Below the pieces are notes generated by a model. The model made no database searches, was not told the DNA's origin, and was given only the letters and a program-made list of their open reading frames with translations. A program made the translations under genes and the position numbers. From Primulina eburnea (Eukaryota > Streptophyta > Magnoliopsida > Lamiales > Gesneriaceae), in contig NW_027331242.1 in NCBI RefSeq assembly GCF_022965805.1, positions 36,001 through 100,000 on the forward strand: a stretch of 64,000 nt of DNA. The letters are read 5' to 3'. Position 1 is the stretch's first letter, and each line of letters opens with the position of its first letter. Shown here in pieces: positions 1 through 14,256 of this stretch.

Positions 1-3000
1 CTATAAAAAGTGCCATCTTAGAGAATCTATCCACAACAACAAAAATAGAATCCCTCCCCTTCTTTGTCCTAGGCAACCCCAAAATAAATTCCATAGAAAT
101 GTCAATCCAAGTTCTATTTAGGAATAGCACGCAAAGGTGTCCCCAAAGTTTTATTGACAACTTCAGTTTGTCCATCTGTTTGAGAATGACAAGTAGAAGA
201 AAACAACAATTTTGTGCCAAGTTTAGCCCATAAATTATTCCAAAAGTAACTCAAAAATTTAACATTGCAACGAGAAACAATATTCCTAGGCATGCCATGC
301 AACCTAGCGACTTCTCTAAAGAACAAATCCGCAATGTTTGAAGCATCATCGGTTTCATGACAAGCTATAAAATGTGCCATCGTAGAGAATCTATCCACAA
401 CTACAAAAATAGAATCCCTCCTCTTCTTAGGCCTAGGCAACTCCAAAATAAAGTCCAGAGAAATGTCAATCCAAGTTCTTTTTGAGAATAGCACGCAAAA
501 GTGTTCCCAAAGTTTTATTGACAACTTCAGTTTGTCCATCCGTTTGAGGATGACAAGTAGTAGAAAACAACAATTTTGTGCCAAGTTCAGCCCATAAAGT
601 CTTCCAAAAGTAACTCAAGAATTTAACATCGCGACCAGAAACAATAGTTCTAGGCTTGCCAAGCAATCTAGCGACTTCTCTAAAGAACAAATCCGCAATG
701 TTTGAAGCATCATCGGTTTTATGACAAGCTATAAAATGTGCCATCTTAGAGAATCTATCCACAACAACAAAAATAGAATCCCTCCCCTTCTTTGTCCTAG
801 GCAACCCCAAAATAAAGTCCATAGAAATGTCAATCCAAGTTCTTTTTAAGAATAGCACGCAAAGGTGTCCCCAAAGTTCTATTGACAACTTCAGTTTGTC
901 CATCAGTTTGAGGATGACAAGTAGTAGAAAACAACAATTTTGCGCCAAGTTCAGCCCATAAAGTATTCCAAAAGTAACTCAAGAATTTAACATCGCGACA
1001 AGAAACAATAGTCCTAGGCATGCCAAGCAACCTAGCGACTTCTCTAAAGAACAAAACCGCAATTTTGAAGCATCATCGATTTTATGACAAGCTATAAAAT
1101 GTGCCATCTTAGAGAATCTATCCACAATAACAAAAATAGAATCCCTCCCCTTCTTAGTCCTAGGCAACCCCAAAATATAGTCCATAGAATTGTCAATCCA
1201 AGTTCTTTTTAAGAATAGCACGCAAAGGTGTTCCCAAAGTTCCATTGACAACTTCAGTTTGTCCATCCGTTTGAGGATGACAAGATGTAGAAAACAACAA
1301 TTTTGTGCCAAGTTTAGCCCATAAATTATTCCAAAAGTAACTCTAAAATTTAACATTGCAACAAGAAACAATAGTCCCAGGCATGCCATGCATCCTAGCG
1401 ACTTCTCTAAAGAACAAATCCGCAATGTTTGAAGCATCATCGGTTTTATGACAAGCTATAAAAAGTGCCATCTTAGAGAATCTATCCACAACAACTAAAA
1501 TAGAATCCCTCCTCTTCTTAGGCCTAGGCAACCCCAAACTAAAGTCCATAGAAATGTCAATTCAAGTTCCTTTTAAGAATAGCACGCAAAAGTGTTCCCA
1601 AAGTTCTATGGACAACTTCAGTTTGTCCATCCGTTTGAGGATGACAAGTAGTAGAAACCAACAATTTTGTGCCAAGTTTAGCCCATAAATTATTCCAAAA
1701 GTAACTTAAAAATTTAACATTGCGACGAGAAACAATAGTCCTAGGCATGCCATGCAACCTAGCGACTTCTCTAAAGAACAAATCCGCAATGTTTGAAGCA
1801 TCATCGGTTTCATGACAATCTATAAAATGTGTCATCTTAGAGAATCTATCCACAACTACAAAAATAGAATCCCTGCTCTTCTTAGGCCTAGGCAACCCCA
1901 AACTAAAGTCCATAGAAATGTCAATCCAAGTTCCTATTAAGAATAGCACGAAAAAGTGTTCCCAAAGTTCTATTGACAACTTCAGTTTGTCCATCCGTTT
2001 GTGGATGACAAGTAGTAGAAACCAACAATTTTGTGCCAAGTTTAGCCCGTAAATTTTTCCAAAAGTGACTCAAAAATTTAACATTGCGACGAGAAAAAAT
2101 AGTCCTAGGCATGCCATGCAACCTAGCGAATTCTCTAAAGAACAAATCCGCAATGTTTGAAGCATCATCGGTTTCATGACAAGCTATAAAATGTGCCATC
2201 TTAGAGAATCTATCCACAACTACAAAAATAGAATCCCTCCTCTTCTTACGCCTAGGCAACCCCAAACTAAAGTCCATAGAAATGTCAATCTCAGTTCTTT
2301 TTAAGAATAGCACGCAAAAGTGTTCCCAAAGTTTTATTGACAACTTCAGTTTGTCCATCTGTTTGAGAATGACAAGTAGTAGAAAACAACAATTTTGTGC
2401 CAAGTTTAGCCCATAAATTATTCCAAAAGTAACTCAAAAATTTAACATTGCGACGAGAAACAATATTCCTAGGCATGCCATGCAACCTAGCGACTTCTCT
2501 AAAGAACAAATCCGCAATGTTTGAAGCATCATCGGTTTCATGACAAGCTATAAAATGTGCCATCTTAGAGAATCTATCCACAACTACAAAAATAGAATCC
2601 CTCCTCTTCTTAGGCCTAGGCAACTCCAAAATAAAGTCCAGAGAAATGTCAATCCAAGTTCTTTTTGAGAATAGCACGCAAAAGTGTTCCCAAAGTTTTA
2701 TTGACAACTTCAGTTTGTCCATCCGTTTGAGGATGACAAGTAGTAGAAAACAACAATTTTGTGCCAAGTTCAGCCCATAAAGTCTTCCAAAAGTAACTAA
2801 AGAATTTAACATCGCGACCAGAAACAATAGTTCTAGGCTTGCCAAGCAATCTAGCGACTTCTCTAAAGAACAAATCCGCAATATTTGAAGCATCATCGGT
2901 TTTATGACAAGCTATAAAATGTGCCATCTTAGAGAATCTATCAACAACAACAAAAATAGAATCCCTCCCCTTCTTTGTCCTAGGCAACCCCAAAATAAAG

Positions 3001-4104
3001 TCCATAGAAATGTCAATCCAAGTTCTTTTTAAGAATAGCACGCAAAGGTGTCCCCAAAGTTCTATTGACAACTTCAGTTTGTCCATCAGTTTGAGGATGA
3101 CAAGTAGTAGAAAACAACAATTTTGCGCCAAGTTCAGCCCATAAAGTATTCCAAAAGTAACTCAAGAATTTAACATCGCGACCAGAAACAATAGTCCTAG
3201 GCATGCCAAGCAACCTAGCGACTTCTCTAAAGAACAAAACCGCAATTTTTGAAGCATCATCGGTTTTATGACAAGCTATAAAATGTGTCATCTTAGAGAA
3301 TCTATCCACAACAACAAAAATAGAATCCCTCCCCTTCTTAGTCCTTGGCAACCCCAAAATAAAGTCCATAGAATTGTCAATCCAAGTTCTTTTTAAGAAT
3401 AGCACGCAAAGGTGTTCCCAAAGTTCCATTGACAACTTCAGTTTGTCCATCCGTTTGAGGTTGACAAGTAGTAGAAAACAACAATTTTGTGTCAAGTTTA
3501 GCCCATAAATTATTCCAAAAGTAACTCAAAAATTTAACATTGCGACAAGAAACAATAGTCCCAGGCATGCCATGCAACCTAGCGACTTCTCTAAAGAACA
3601 AATCGGCAATGTTTGAAGCATCATCAGTTTTATGACAAGCTATAAAAAGTGCCATCTTAGAGACTCTATCCACAACAACTAAAATAGAATCCCTCCTCTT
3701 CTTATTCCTAGGCAACCCCAAACTAAAGTCCATAGAAATGTCAATCCAAGTTCCTTTTAAGAATAGCACGCAAAAGTGTTTCCAAAGTTCTATGGACAAC
3801 TTCAGTTTGTCCATCCGTTTGAGGATGACAAGTAGTAGAAAAAAACAATTTTGTGCCAAGTTTAGCCCATAAATTATTCCAAAAGTAACTCAAAAATCTA
3901 ACATTGCAACGAGAAACAATAGTCCTAGGCATGCCATGCAACCTAGCGACTTCTCTAAAGAACAAATCCGCAATGTTTGAAGCATCATCGGTTTTATGAC
4001 AAGCTATAAAAAGTGCCATCTTAGAGAATCTATCCACAACAACTAAAATAGAATCCCTCCTCTTATTAGGCCTAGGCAACCCCAAACTAAAGTCCATAGA
4101 AATG

Positions 4105-4950
4105 TCAATCCAAGTTCCTTTTAAGAATAGCACGCAAAAGTGTTTCCAAAGTTCTATTAACAACTTCAGTTTGTCCATCCGTTTGAGGATGACAAGTAGT
4201 AGAAAACAACAATTTTGTGCCAAGTTTAGCCCATAAATTATTCCAAAAGTAACTCAAAAATCTAACATTGCGACGAGAAACAATAGTCCTAGGAATGCCA
4301 TGCAACCTAGCGACTTCTCTAAAGAAAAAATCCGCAATGTTTGAAGCATCATCGGTTTCATGACAAGCTATAAAATGTGCCATCTTAGAGAATCTATCCA
4401 CAACTACAAAAATAGAATCCCTCCTCTTCTTAGGCCTAGGCAACCCCAAACTAAAGTCCATAGAAATGTCAATCCAAGTTCTTTTTAAGAATAGCACGCA
4501 AAAGTGTTCCAAAGTTTTATTGACAACTTCAGTTTGTCCATCTGTTTGAGAATGACAAGTAGTAGAAAACAACAATTTTGTGCCAAGTTTAGCCCATAAA
4601 GTCTTCCAAAAGTAACTCAAGAATTTAACAACGCGACCAGAAACAATAGTCCTAGGCATGCCATACAACCTAGCGACTTCTCTAAAGAACAAATCCGCAA
4701 TATTTGAAGCATCATCGGTTTCATGACAATCTATAAAATGTGCCATCTTAGAGAATCTATCCACAACTACAAAAATAGAATCCCTCCTCTTCTTAGGCCT
4801 AGGCAACCCCAAACTAAAGTCCATAGAAATGTCAATCCAAGTTCTTTTTAAGAATAGCACGCAAAAGTGTTCCCAAAGTTTTATTGACAACTTCAAATTT
4901 TCCATCTGTTTGAGAATGACAAGTAGTAGAAAACAACAATTTTGTGCCAA
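4105..4950 (-). pseudogene. Two-monomer fused relic frame (281 codons) caused by a 1-bp loss
   Basis: The run GTGTTCCCAAAG found in other monomers reads GTGTTCCAAAG here, at about 4510. Losing one C makes this monomer 363 bp, a multiple of three. The minus-strand frame therefore runs from one integrase relic into the next, joining NKTL to EHFCVLF. The longer frame is an accident of monomer length and shows no sign of selection. Both halves lack the second catalytic Asp (GRV and RRN contexts). Confidence 0.85.
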
Positions 4951-7015
4951 GTTTAGCCCGTAAATTTTTCCAAAAGTGATTCAAAAATTTAACATTGCGA
5001 CGAGAAACAATAGTCCTAGGCATACCATGCAACCTAGCGAATTCTCTAAAGAACAAATCCGCAATGTTTGAAGCATCATCGGTTTCATGACAAGCTATAA
5101 AATGTGCCATCTTAGAGAATCTATCCACAACTACAAAAATAGAATCCCTCCTCTTCTTAGGCCTAGGCAACCCCAAACTAAAGTCCATAGAAATGTCAAT
5201 CCAAGTTCTTTTTAAAAATAGCACGCAAAAGTGTTCCCAAAGTTTTATTGACAACTTCAGTTTGTCCATCCGTTTGAGGATGACAAGTAGTAGAAAACAA
5301 CAATTTTGTGCCAAGTTCAGCCCATAAAGTCTTCCAAAAGTAACTCAAGAATTTAACAACGCGACCAGAAACAATAGTTCTAGGCATGCCAAGCAATCTA
5401 GCGACTTCTCTAAAGAACAAATCCGCAATGTTTGAAGCATCATCGGTTTTATGACAAGCTATAAAATGTGTCATCTTAGAGAATCTATCCACAACAACAA
5501 AAATAGAATCACTCCCCTTCTTTGTCCTAGGCAACCCCAAAATAAAGTCCATTGAAATGTCAATCCAAGTTCTTTTTAAGAATAGCATGCAAAGGTGTTC
5601 CCAAAGTTCTATTGACAACTTCAGTTTGTCCATCAGTTTGAGGATGACAAATAGTAGAAAACAACAATTTTGCGCCAAGTTCAGCCCATAAAGTATTCCA
5701 AAAGTAACTCAAGAATTTAACATCGCGACCAGAAACAATAGTCCTAGGCATGTCAAGCAACCTAGCGACTTCTCTAAAGAACAAATCCGCAATTTTTGAA
5801 GCATCATCGGTTTTATGATAAACTACAAAATGTGCCATCTTAGAGAATCTATCCACAACAACAAAAATAGAATCCCTCCCCTTCTTAGTCCTAGGCAACC
5901 CCAAAATATAGTCCATAGAATTGTCAATCCAAGTTCTTTTTAAGAATAGCACGCAAAGGTGTTCCCAAAGTTCCATTGACAACTTCAGTTTGTCCATCCG
6001 TTTGAGGATGACAAGATGTAGAAAACAACAATTTTGTGCCAAGTTTAGCCCATAAATTATTCCAAAAGTAACTCAAAAATTTAACATTGCAACAAGAAAC
6101 AATAGTCCCAGGCATGCCATGCAACCTAGCGACTTCTCTAAAGAACAAATCCGCAATGTTTGAAGAATCATCGGTTTTATGACAAGCTATAAAAAGTGCC
6201 ATCTTAGAGAATCTATCCACAACAACTAAAATAGAATCCCTCCTCTTCTTAGGCCTAGGCAACCCCAAACTAAAGTCCATAGAAATGTCAATCCAAGTTC
6301 CTTTTAAGAATAGCACGCAAAAGTGTTCCCAAAGTTCTATGGACAACTTCAGTTTGTCCATCCGTTTGAGGATGACAAGTAGTAGAAAACAACAATTTTG
6401 TGCCAAGTTTAGCCCATAAATTATTCCAAAAGTAACTCAAAAATTTAACATTGCGACAAGAAACAATAGTCCCAGGCATGCCATGCAACCTAGCGACTTC
6501 TCTAAAGAACAAATCGGCAATGTTTGAAGCATCATCCGTTTTATGACAAGCTATAAAAAGTGCCATCTTAGAGATTCTACCCACAACAACTAAAATAGAA
6601 TCCCTCCTCTTCTTATTCCTAGGCAACCCCAAACTAAAGTCCATAGAAATGTCAATCCAAGTTCCTTTTAAGAATAGCACGCAAAAGTGTTTCCAAAGTT
6701 CTATAGACAACTTCAGTTTGTCCATCCGTTTGAGGATGACAAGTAGTAGAAAACAACAATTTTGTGCCAAGTTTAGCCCATAAATTATTCCAAAAGTAAC
6801 TCAAAAATCTAACATTGCGACGAGAAACAATAGTCCTAGGCATGCCATGCAACCTAGCGACTTCTCTAAAGAACAAATCCGCAATGTTTGAAGCATCATC
6901 GGTTTTATGACAAGCTATAAAATGTGCCATCGTAGAGAATCTATCCAAAACAACAAAAATAGAATCCCTCCTCTTCTTATTCCTAGGCAACCCCAAACTA
7001 AAGTCCATAGAAATG

Positions 7016-9318
7016 TCAATCCAAGTTCCTTTTAAGAATAGCACGAAAAAGTGTTCCCAAAGTTCTATTGACAACTTCAGTTTGTCCATCCGTTTGAGGA
7101 TGACAAGTAGTAGAAACTAACAATTTTGTGCCAAGTTCAGCCCGTAAATTATTCCAAAAGTAACTTAAAAGTTTAACATTGCGACGAGAAACAATAGTCC
7201 TAGGCATGCCATACAACCTAGCGACTTCTCTAAAGAACAAATCCGCAATGTTTGAAGCATCATCGGTTTCATGACAATCTATAAAATGTGCCATCTTAGA
7301 GAATCTATCCACAACTACAAAAATAGAATCCCTCCTCTTCTTAGGCCTAGGGCAACCCCAAACTAAAGTCCATAGAAATGTCAATCCAAGTTCTTTTTAA
7401 GAATAGCACGCAAAAGTGTTCCCAAAGTTTTGTTGACAACTTCAGTTTGTCCATCTGTTTGAGAATGACAAGTAGTAGAAAACAACAATTTTTTGCCAAG
7501 TTTAGCCCGTAAATTTTTCCAAAAGTGACTCAAAAATTTAACATTGCGACGAGAAACAATAGTCCTAGGCATACCATGCAACCTAGCGAATTCTCTAAAG
7601 AACAAATCCGCAATGTTTGAAGCATCATCGGTTTCATGACAAGCTATAAAATGTGCCATCTTAGAGAATCTATCCACAACTACAAAAATAGAATCCCTCC
7701 TCTTCTTAGGCCTAGGCAACCCCAAACTAAAGTCCATAGAAATGTCAATCCAAGTTCTTTTTAAGAATAGCACGCAAAAGTGTTCCCAAAGTTTTATTGA
7801 CAACTTCAGTTTGTCCATCCGTTTGAGGATGACAAGTAGTAGAAAACAACAATTTTGTGCCAAGTTCAGCCCATAAAGTCTTCCAAAAGTAACTCAAGAA
7901 TTTAACAACGCGACCAGAAACAATAGTTCTAGGCATGCCAAGCAATCTAGCGACTTCTCTAAAGAACAAATCCGCAATGTTTGAAGCATCATCGGTTTTA
8001 TGACAAGCTATAAAATGTGTCATCTTAGAGAATCTATCCACAAAAACAAAAATAGAATCCCTCCCCTTCTTTGTCCTAGGCAACCACAAAATAAAGTCAA
8101 TTGAAATGTCAATCCAAGTTCTTTTTAATAATAGCACGCAAAGGTGTTCCCAAAGTTCTATTGACAACTTCAGTTTGTCCATCAGTTTGAGGATGACAAG
8201 TAGTAGAAAACAACAATTTTGCGCCAAGTTCAGCCCATAAAGTATTCCAAAAGTAACTCAAGAATTTAACATCGCGACCAGAAACAATAGTCCTAGGCAT
8301 GTCAAGCAACCTAGCGACTTTTCTAAAGAACAAATCCGCAATTTTTGAAGCATCATCGGTTTTATGACAAACTACAAAATGTGCCATCTTAGAGAATCTA
8401 TCCACAACAACAAAAATAGAATCCCTCCCCTTCTTAGTCCTAGGCAACCCCAAAATAAAGTCCATAGAATTGTCAATCCAAGTTCTTTTTAAGAATAGCA
8501 CGCAAATGTGTTCCCAAAGTTCCATTGACAACTTCAGTTTGTCCATCCGTTTGAGGATGACAAGATGTAGAAAACAACAATTTTGTGCCAAGTTTAGCCC
8601 ATAAATTATTCCAAAAGTAACTCAAAAATTTAACATTGCAACAAGAAACAATAGTCCCAAGCATGCCATGCAACCTAGCGACTTCTCTAAAGAACAAATC
8701 CGCAATGTTTGAAGCATCATCGGTTTTATGACAAGCTATAAAAGTTCCATCTTAGAGAATCTATCCACAACAACTAAAATAGAATCCCTCCTCTTCTTAG
8801 GCCTAGGCAACCCCAAACTAAAGTCCATAGAAATGTCAATCCAAGTTCCTTTTAAGAATAGCACGCAAAAGTGTTCCCAAAGTTCTATGGACAACTTCAG
8901 TTTGTCCATCCGTTTGAGGATGACAAGTAGTAGAAAACAACAATTTTGCGCCAAGTTCAGCCCATAAAGTATTCCAAAAGTAACTCAAAAATTTAACATT
9001 GCGACAAGAAACAATAGTCCCAGGCATGCCATGAAACCTAGCGACTTCTCTAAAGAACAAATCCACAATGTTTGAAGCATCATCGGTTTTATGACAAGCT
9101 ATAAAAAGTGCCATCTTAGAGAATCTATCCACAACAACAAAAATAGAATCCCTCCCCTTCTTAGTCCTAGGCAACCCCAAAATAAAGTCCATAGAATTGT
9201 CAATCCAAGTTCTTTTTAAGAATACCACGCAAAGGTGTTCCCAAAGTTCCATTGACAACTTCAGTTTGTCCATCCGTTTGAGGATGACAAGTAGTAGAAA
9301 ACAACAATTTTGTGCCAA
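7016..9318. repeat. Long-range duplicated satellite block (partner 25318-27620)
   Basis: Six consecutive monomers match 25318-27620 at a constant 18302-bp offset. Both copies carry the extra G in GCCTAGGG, CACAAAAACAAAAAT, AACCACAAAATAAAG, the ATAAAAGTTCC variant and AATCCACAATG in the same order. The offset less the inserted retrotransposon is 10520 bp. The retrotransposon lies between the blocks and is single copy. Confidence 0.85.
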
Positions 9319-9928
9319 GTTTAGCCCATAAATTATTCCAAAAGTAACTCAAAAATTTAACATTGCGACAAGAAACAATAGTCCCAGGCATGCCATGCAA
9401 CCTAGCGACTTCTCTAAAGAACAAATCCGCAATGTTTGAAGCATCATCGGTTTTATGACAAGCTATAAAAAGTGTCATCTTAGAGAATCTATCCACAACA
9501 ACTAAAATAGAATCCCTCCTCTTATTAGGCCTAGGCAACCCCAAACTAAAGTCCATAGAAATGTCAATCCAAGTTCCTTTTAAGAATAGCACGAAAAAGT
9601 GTTCCCAAAGTTCTATTGACAACTTCAGTTTGTCCATCCGTTTGAGGATGACAAGTAGTAGAAACTAACAATTTTGTGCCAAGTTCAGCCCGTAAATTAT
9701 TCCAAAAGTAACTTAAAAGTTTAACATTGCGACGAGAAACAATAGTCCTAGGCATGCCATACAACCTAGCGACTTCTCTAAAGAACAAATCCGCAATATT
9801 TGAAGCATCATCGGTTTCATGACAATCTATAAAATGTGCCATCTTAGAGAATCTATCCACAACTACAAAAATAGAATCCCTCCTCTTCTTAGGCCTAGGG
9901 CAACCCCAAACTAAAGTCCATAGAAATG

Positions 9929-10516
9929 TCAATCCAAGTTCCTTTTAAGAATAGCACGAAAAAGTGTTCCCAAAGTTCTATTGACAACTTCAGTTTGTCC
10001 ATCCGTTTGAGGATGACAAGTAGTAGAAACTAACAATTTTGTGCCAAGTTCAGCCCATAAATTATTCCAAAAGTAACTTAAAAATTTAACATTGCGACGA
10101 GAAACAATAGTCCTAGGCATGCCATACAACCTAGCGACTTCTCTAAAGAACAAATCCGCAATATTTGAAGCATCATCGGTTTCATGACAATCTATAAAAT
10201 GTGCCATCTTAGAGAATCTATCCACAACTACAAAAATAGAATCCCTCCTCTTCTTAGGCCTAGGCAACCCCAAACTAAAGTCCATAGAAATGTCAATCCA
10301 AGTTCTTTTAAGAATAGCACGCAAAAGTGTTCCCAAAGTTTTATTGACAACTTCAGTTTGTCCATCTGTTTGAGAATGACAAGTAGTAGAAAACAACAAT
10401 TTTGTGCCAAGTTTAGCCCGTAAACTTTTCCAAAAGTGACTCAAAAATTTAACATTGCGACGAGAAACAATAGTCCTAGGCATACCATGCAACCTAGCGA
10501 ATTCTCTAAAGAACAA
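9929..10516 (-). pseudogene. Fused relic frame (195 codons) across a monomer junction
   Basis: The T-run at the monomer junction (about 10303-10309) has four T instead of five. This 1-bp loss puts the end of one integrase fragment (LLRAILK) directly in frame with the start of the next ([10 protein letters not shown]). It is the cleanest in-frame view of the satellite junction in the window. The frame is a chance product and not a gene. Confidence 0.82.
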
Positions 10517-13500
10517 ATCCGCAATGTTTGAAGCATCATCGGTTACAAGCTATAAAATGTGCCATCTTAGAGAATCTATCTACAACTACAAAAATAGAAT
10601 CCCTCCTCTTCTTAGGCCTAGACAACCCCAAACTAAAGTCCATAGAAATGTCAATCCAAGTTCTTTTTAAGAATAGCACGCAAAAGTGTTCCCAAAGTTT
10701 TATTGACAACTTCAGTTTGTCCATCCGTTTGAGGATGACAAGTAGTAGAAAACAACAATTTTGTGCCAAGTTCAGCCCATAAAGTCTTCCAAAAGTAACT
10801 CAAGAAATTAACAACGCGACCAGAAACAATAGTTCTAGGCATGCCAAGCAATCTTGCGACTTCTCTAAAGAACAAATCCGCGATGTTTGAAGCATCATCG
10901 GTTTTATGACAAGCTATAAAATGTGTCATCTTAGAGAATCTATCCACAACAACAAAAATAGAATCACTCCCCTTCTTTGTCCTAGGCAACCCCAAAATAA
11001 AGTCCATTGAAATGTCAATCCAAGTTCTTTTTAAGAATAGCACGCAAAGGTGTTCCCAAAGTTCTATTGACAACTTCAGTTTGTCCATCAGTTTGAGGAT
11101 GACAAGTAGTAGAAAACAACAATTTTGCGCCAAGTTCAGCCCATAAAGTATTCCAAAAGTAACTCAAGAATTTAACATCGCGACCAGAAACAATAGTCCT
11201 AGGCATGTCAAGCAACCTAGCGACTTCTCTAAAGAACAAATCCGCAATTTTTGAAGCATCATCGGTTTTATGACAAACGACAAAATGTGCCATCTTAGAG
11301 AATCTATCCACAACAACAAAAATAGAATCCCTCCCCTTCTTAGTCCTAGGCAACCCCAAAATAAAGTCCATAGAATTGTCAATCCAAGTTCTTTTTAAGA
11401 ATAGCACGCAAAGGTGTTCCCAAAGTTCCATTGACAACTTCAGTTTGTCCATCCGTTTGAGGATGACAAGATGTAGAAAACAACAATTTTGTGCCAAGTT
11501 TAGCCCATAAATTATTCCAAAAGTGACTCAAAAATTTAACATTGCAACAAGAAACAATAGTCCCAGGCATGCCATGCAACCTAGCGACTTCTCTAAAGAA
11601 CAAATCCGCAATGTTTGAAGCATCATCGGTTTTATGACAAGCTATAAAATGTGCCATCGTAGAGAATCTATCCACAACAACAAAAATAGAATCCCTCCTC
11701 TTCTTAGGCCTAGGCAACCCCAAACTAAAGTCCATAGAAATGTCAATCCAAGTTCCTTTTAAGAATAGCACGAAAAAGTGTTCCCAAAGTTCTATTGACA
11801 ACTTCAGTTTGTCCATCCGTTTGAGGATGACAAGTAGTAGAAACCAACAATTTTGTGCCAAGTTTAACCCATAAATTATTCCAAAAGTAACTTAAAAATT
11901 TAACATTGCGACGAGAAACAATAGTCCTAGGCATGCCATGCAACCTAGCGACTTCTCTAAAGAACAAATCCGCAATGTTTGAAGCATCATCGGTTTCATG
12001 ACAATCTATAAAATGTGTCATCTTAGAGAATCTATCCACAACTACAAAAATAGAATCCCTCCTCTTCTTAGGCCTAGGCAACCCCAAACTAAAGTCCATA
12101 GAAATGTCAATCCAAGTTCCTTTTAAGAATAGCACGAAAAAGTGTTCCCAAAGTTCTATTGACAGCTTCAGTTTGTCCATCCGTTTGAGGATGACAAGTA
12201 GTAGAAACCAACAATTTTGTGCCAAGTTTAGCCCGTAAATTTTTCCAAAAGTGACTCAAAAATTTAACATTGCGACGAGAAAAAATAGTCCTAGGCATGC
12301 CATGCAACCTAGCGAATTCTCTAAAGAACAAATCCGCAATGTTTGAAGCATCATCGGTTTCATGACAAGCTATAAAATGTGCCATCTTAGAGAATCTATC
12401 CACAACTACAAAAATAGAATCCCTCCTCTTCTTACGCCTAGGCAACCCCAAACTAAAGTCCATAGAAATGTCAATCTCAGTTCTTTTTAAGAATAGCACG
12501 CAAAAGTGTTCCCAAAGTTTTATTGACAACTTCAGTTTGTCCATCTGTTTGAGAATGACAAGTAGTAGAAAACAACAATTTTGTGCCAAGTTTAGCCCAT
12601 AAATTATTCCAAAAGTAACTCAAAAATTTAACATTGCGACGAGAAACAATAGTCCTAGGCATGCCATGCAACCTAGCGACTTCTCTAAAGAACAAATCCG
12701 TAATGTTTGAAGCATCATCGGTTTCATGACACGCTATAAAATGTGCCATCTTAGAGAATCTATCCACAACTACAAAAATAGAATCCCTCCTCTTCTTAGG
12801 CCTAGGCAACTCCAAAATAAAGTCCAGAGAAATGTCAATCCAAGTTCTTTTTGAGAATAGCACGCAAAAGTGTTCCCAAAGTTTTATTGACAACTTCAGT
12901 TTGTCCATCCGTTTGAGGATGACAAGTAGTAGAAAACAACAATTTTGTGCCAAGTTCAGCCCATAAAGTCTTCCAAAAGTAACTCAAGAATTTAACATCG
13001 GGACCAGAAACAATAGTTCTAGGCTTGCCAAGCAATCTAGCGACTTCTCTAAAGAACAAATCCGCAATGTTTGAAGCATCATCGGTTTTATGACAAGCTA
13101 TAAAATGTGCCATCTTAGAGAATCTATCCACAACAACAAAAATAGAATCCCTCCCCTTCTTTGTCCTAGGCAACCCCAAAATAAAGTCCATAGAAATGTC
13201 AATCCAAGTTCTTTTTAAGAATAGCACGCAAAGGTGTCCCCAAAGTTCTATTGACAACTTCAGTTTGTCCATCAGTTTGAGGATGACAAGTAGTAGAAAA
13301 CAACAATTTTGCGCCAAGTTCAGCCCATAAAGTATTCCAAAAGTAACTAAAGAATTTAACATCGCGACCAGAAACAATAGTCCTAGGCATGCCAAGCAAC
13401 CTAGCGACTTCTCTAAAGAACAAAACCGTAATTTTTGAAGCATCATCGGTTTTATGACAAGCTATAAAATGTGCCATCTTAGAGAATCTATCCACAACAA

Positions 13501-14048
13501 CAAAAATAGAATCCCTCCCCTTCTTAGTCCTAGGCAACCCCAAAATAAAGTCCATAGAATTGTCAATCCAAGTTCTTTTTAAGAATACCACGCAAAGGTG
13601 TTCCCAAAGTTCCATTGACAACTTCAGTTTGTCCATCCGTTTGAGGATGAGAAGTAGTAGAAAACAACAATTTTGTGCCAAGTTTAGCCCCTAAATTATT
13701 CCAAAAGTAACTCAAGAATTTAACATCGCGACCAGAAACAATAGTCCTAGGCATGCCAAGCAACCTAGCGACTTCTCTGAAGAACAAATCCGCAATTTTT
13801 GAAGCATCATCGGTTTTATGACAAACTACAAAATGTGCCATCTTAGAGAATCTATCCACAACAACAAAAATAGAATCCCTCCCCTTCTTAGTCCTAGGCA
13901 ACCCCAACATAAAGTCCATAGAATTGTCAATCCAAGTTCTTTTTAAGAATAGCACGCAAAGGTGTTCCCAAAGTTCCATTGACAACTTCAGTTTGTCCAT
14001 CCGTTTGAGGATGACAAGTAGTAGAAAACAACAATTTTGTGCCAAGTT

Positions 14049-14053
14049 TAGCC
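14049..14053. repeat. Target-site duplication TAGCC, left copy
   Basis: TAGCC lies immediately before the TG of the 5' LTR and again immediately after the CA of the 3' LTR (21831-21835). Removing the element and one copy restores an uninterrupted satellite monomer (…AAGTTTAGCC then CATAAATT…), which shows where the element inserted. Confidence 0.97.
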
Positions 14054-14256
14054 TGTAATAGCCGAGCCCGGTGTACGGTACGATTTAAGTTTCGTTTGTT
14101 ATTTTGGGATATTTGATTAGATGTTCAGAGTTGTATTTTTGGGCTATAGTATTGTTAGTTTTATTGTCTTGAGGTGTTGGTTGATGTTGGTTGTTCGTTT
14201 CAGAGTGTCGGTTCGATTTTAGTTGCTTGGGAATAGTGCTTTGCCGTGACCTGAGT

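Larger units (their letters stand above)
1..14053 (-). repeat. Integrase-derived 364-bp satellite array, arm 1 (about 38.6 monomers)
   Basis: Head-to-tail monomers recur at almost exactly 364 bp: equivalent points lie at 466, 830, 1557, 1921, 2649, 3013, 3377, 3741 and 4105, and so on. Read on the minus strand, each monomer translates as part of a Ty3/gypsy integrase core with recognisable blocks [42 protein letters not shown], and [12 protein letters not shown]. The first catalytic Asp (in SMDF) and the Glu (in GQTE) are kept. The second Asp is replaced by Gly, Arg or Cys. Isolated length variants occur: an extra G at about 7345 and 9897, a 1-bp loss at 4510, a 1-bp loss near 10305 and a 5-bp loss near 10544. 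The array runs off the left window edge and is cut on the right by an LTR retrotransposon. No intact gene is present in this arm. That it is a satellite is seen directly; any centromeric role is inference. Confidence 0.97.

Noticed and set aside
8728..8967. Plus-strand frames of 60-84 codons (for example [17 protein letters not shown]…) repeated along the array
   Set aside because: They are antisense shadows of the relic integrase monomer, present wherever stop codons happen to be absent. No start context or conserved domain is seen.
114..14045. Dozens of 120-200-codon minus-strand frames that look like separate integrase genes
   Set aside because: They recur every 364 bp, overlap by 119 bp in rotating frames, lack the second catalytic Asp and lack the zinc-finger and C-terminal domains. 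They are satellite relics and are covered by the array features.
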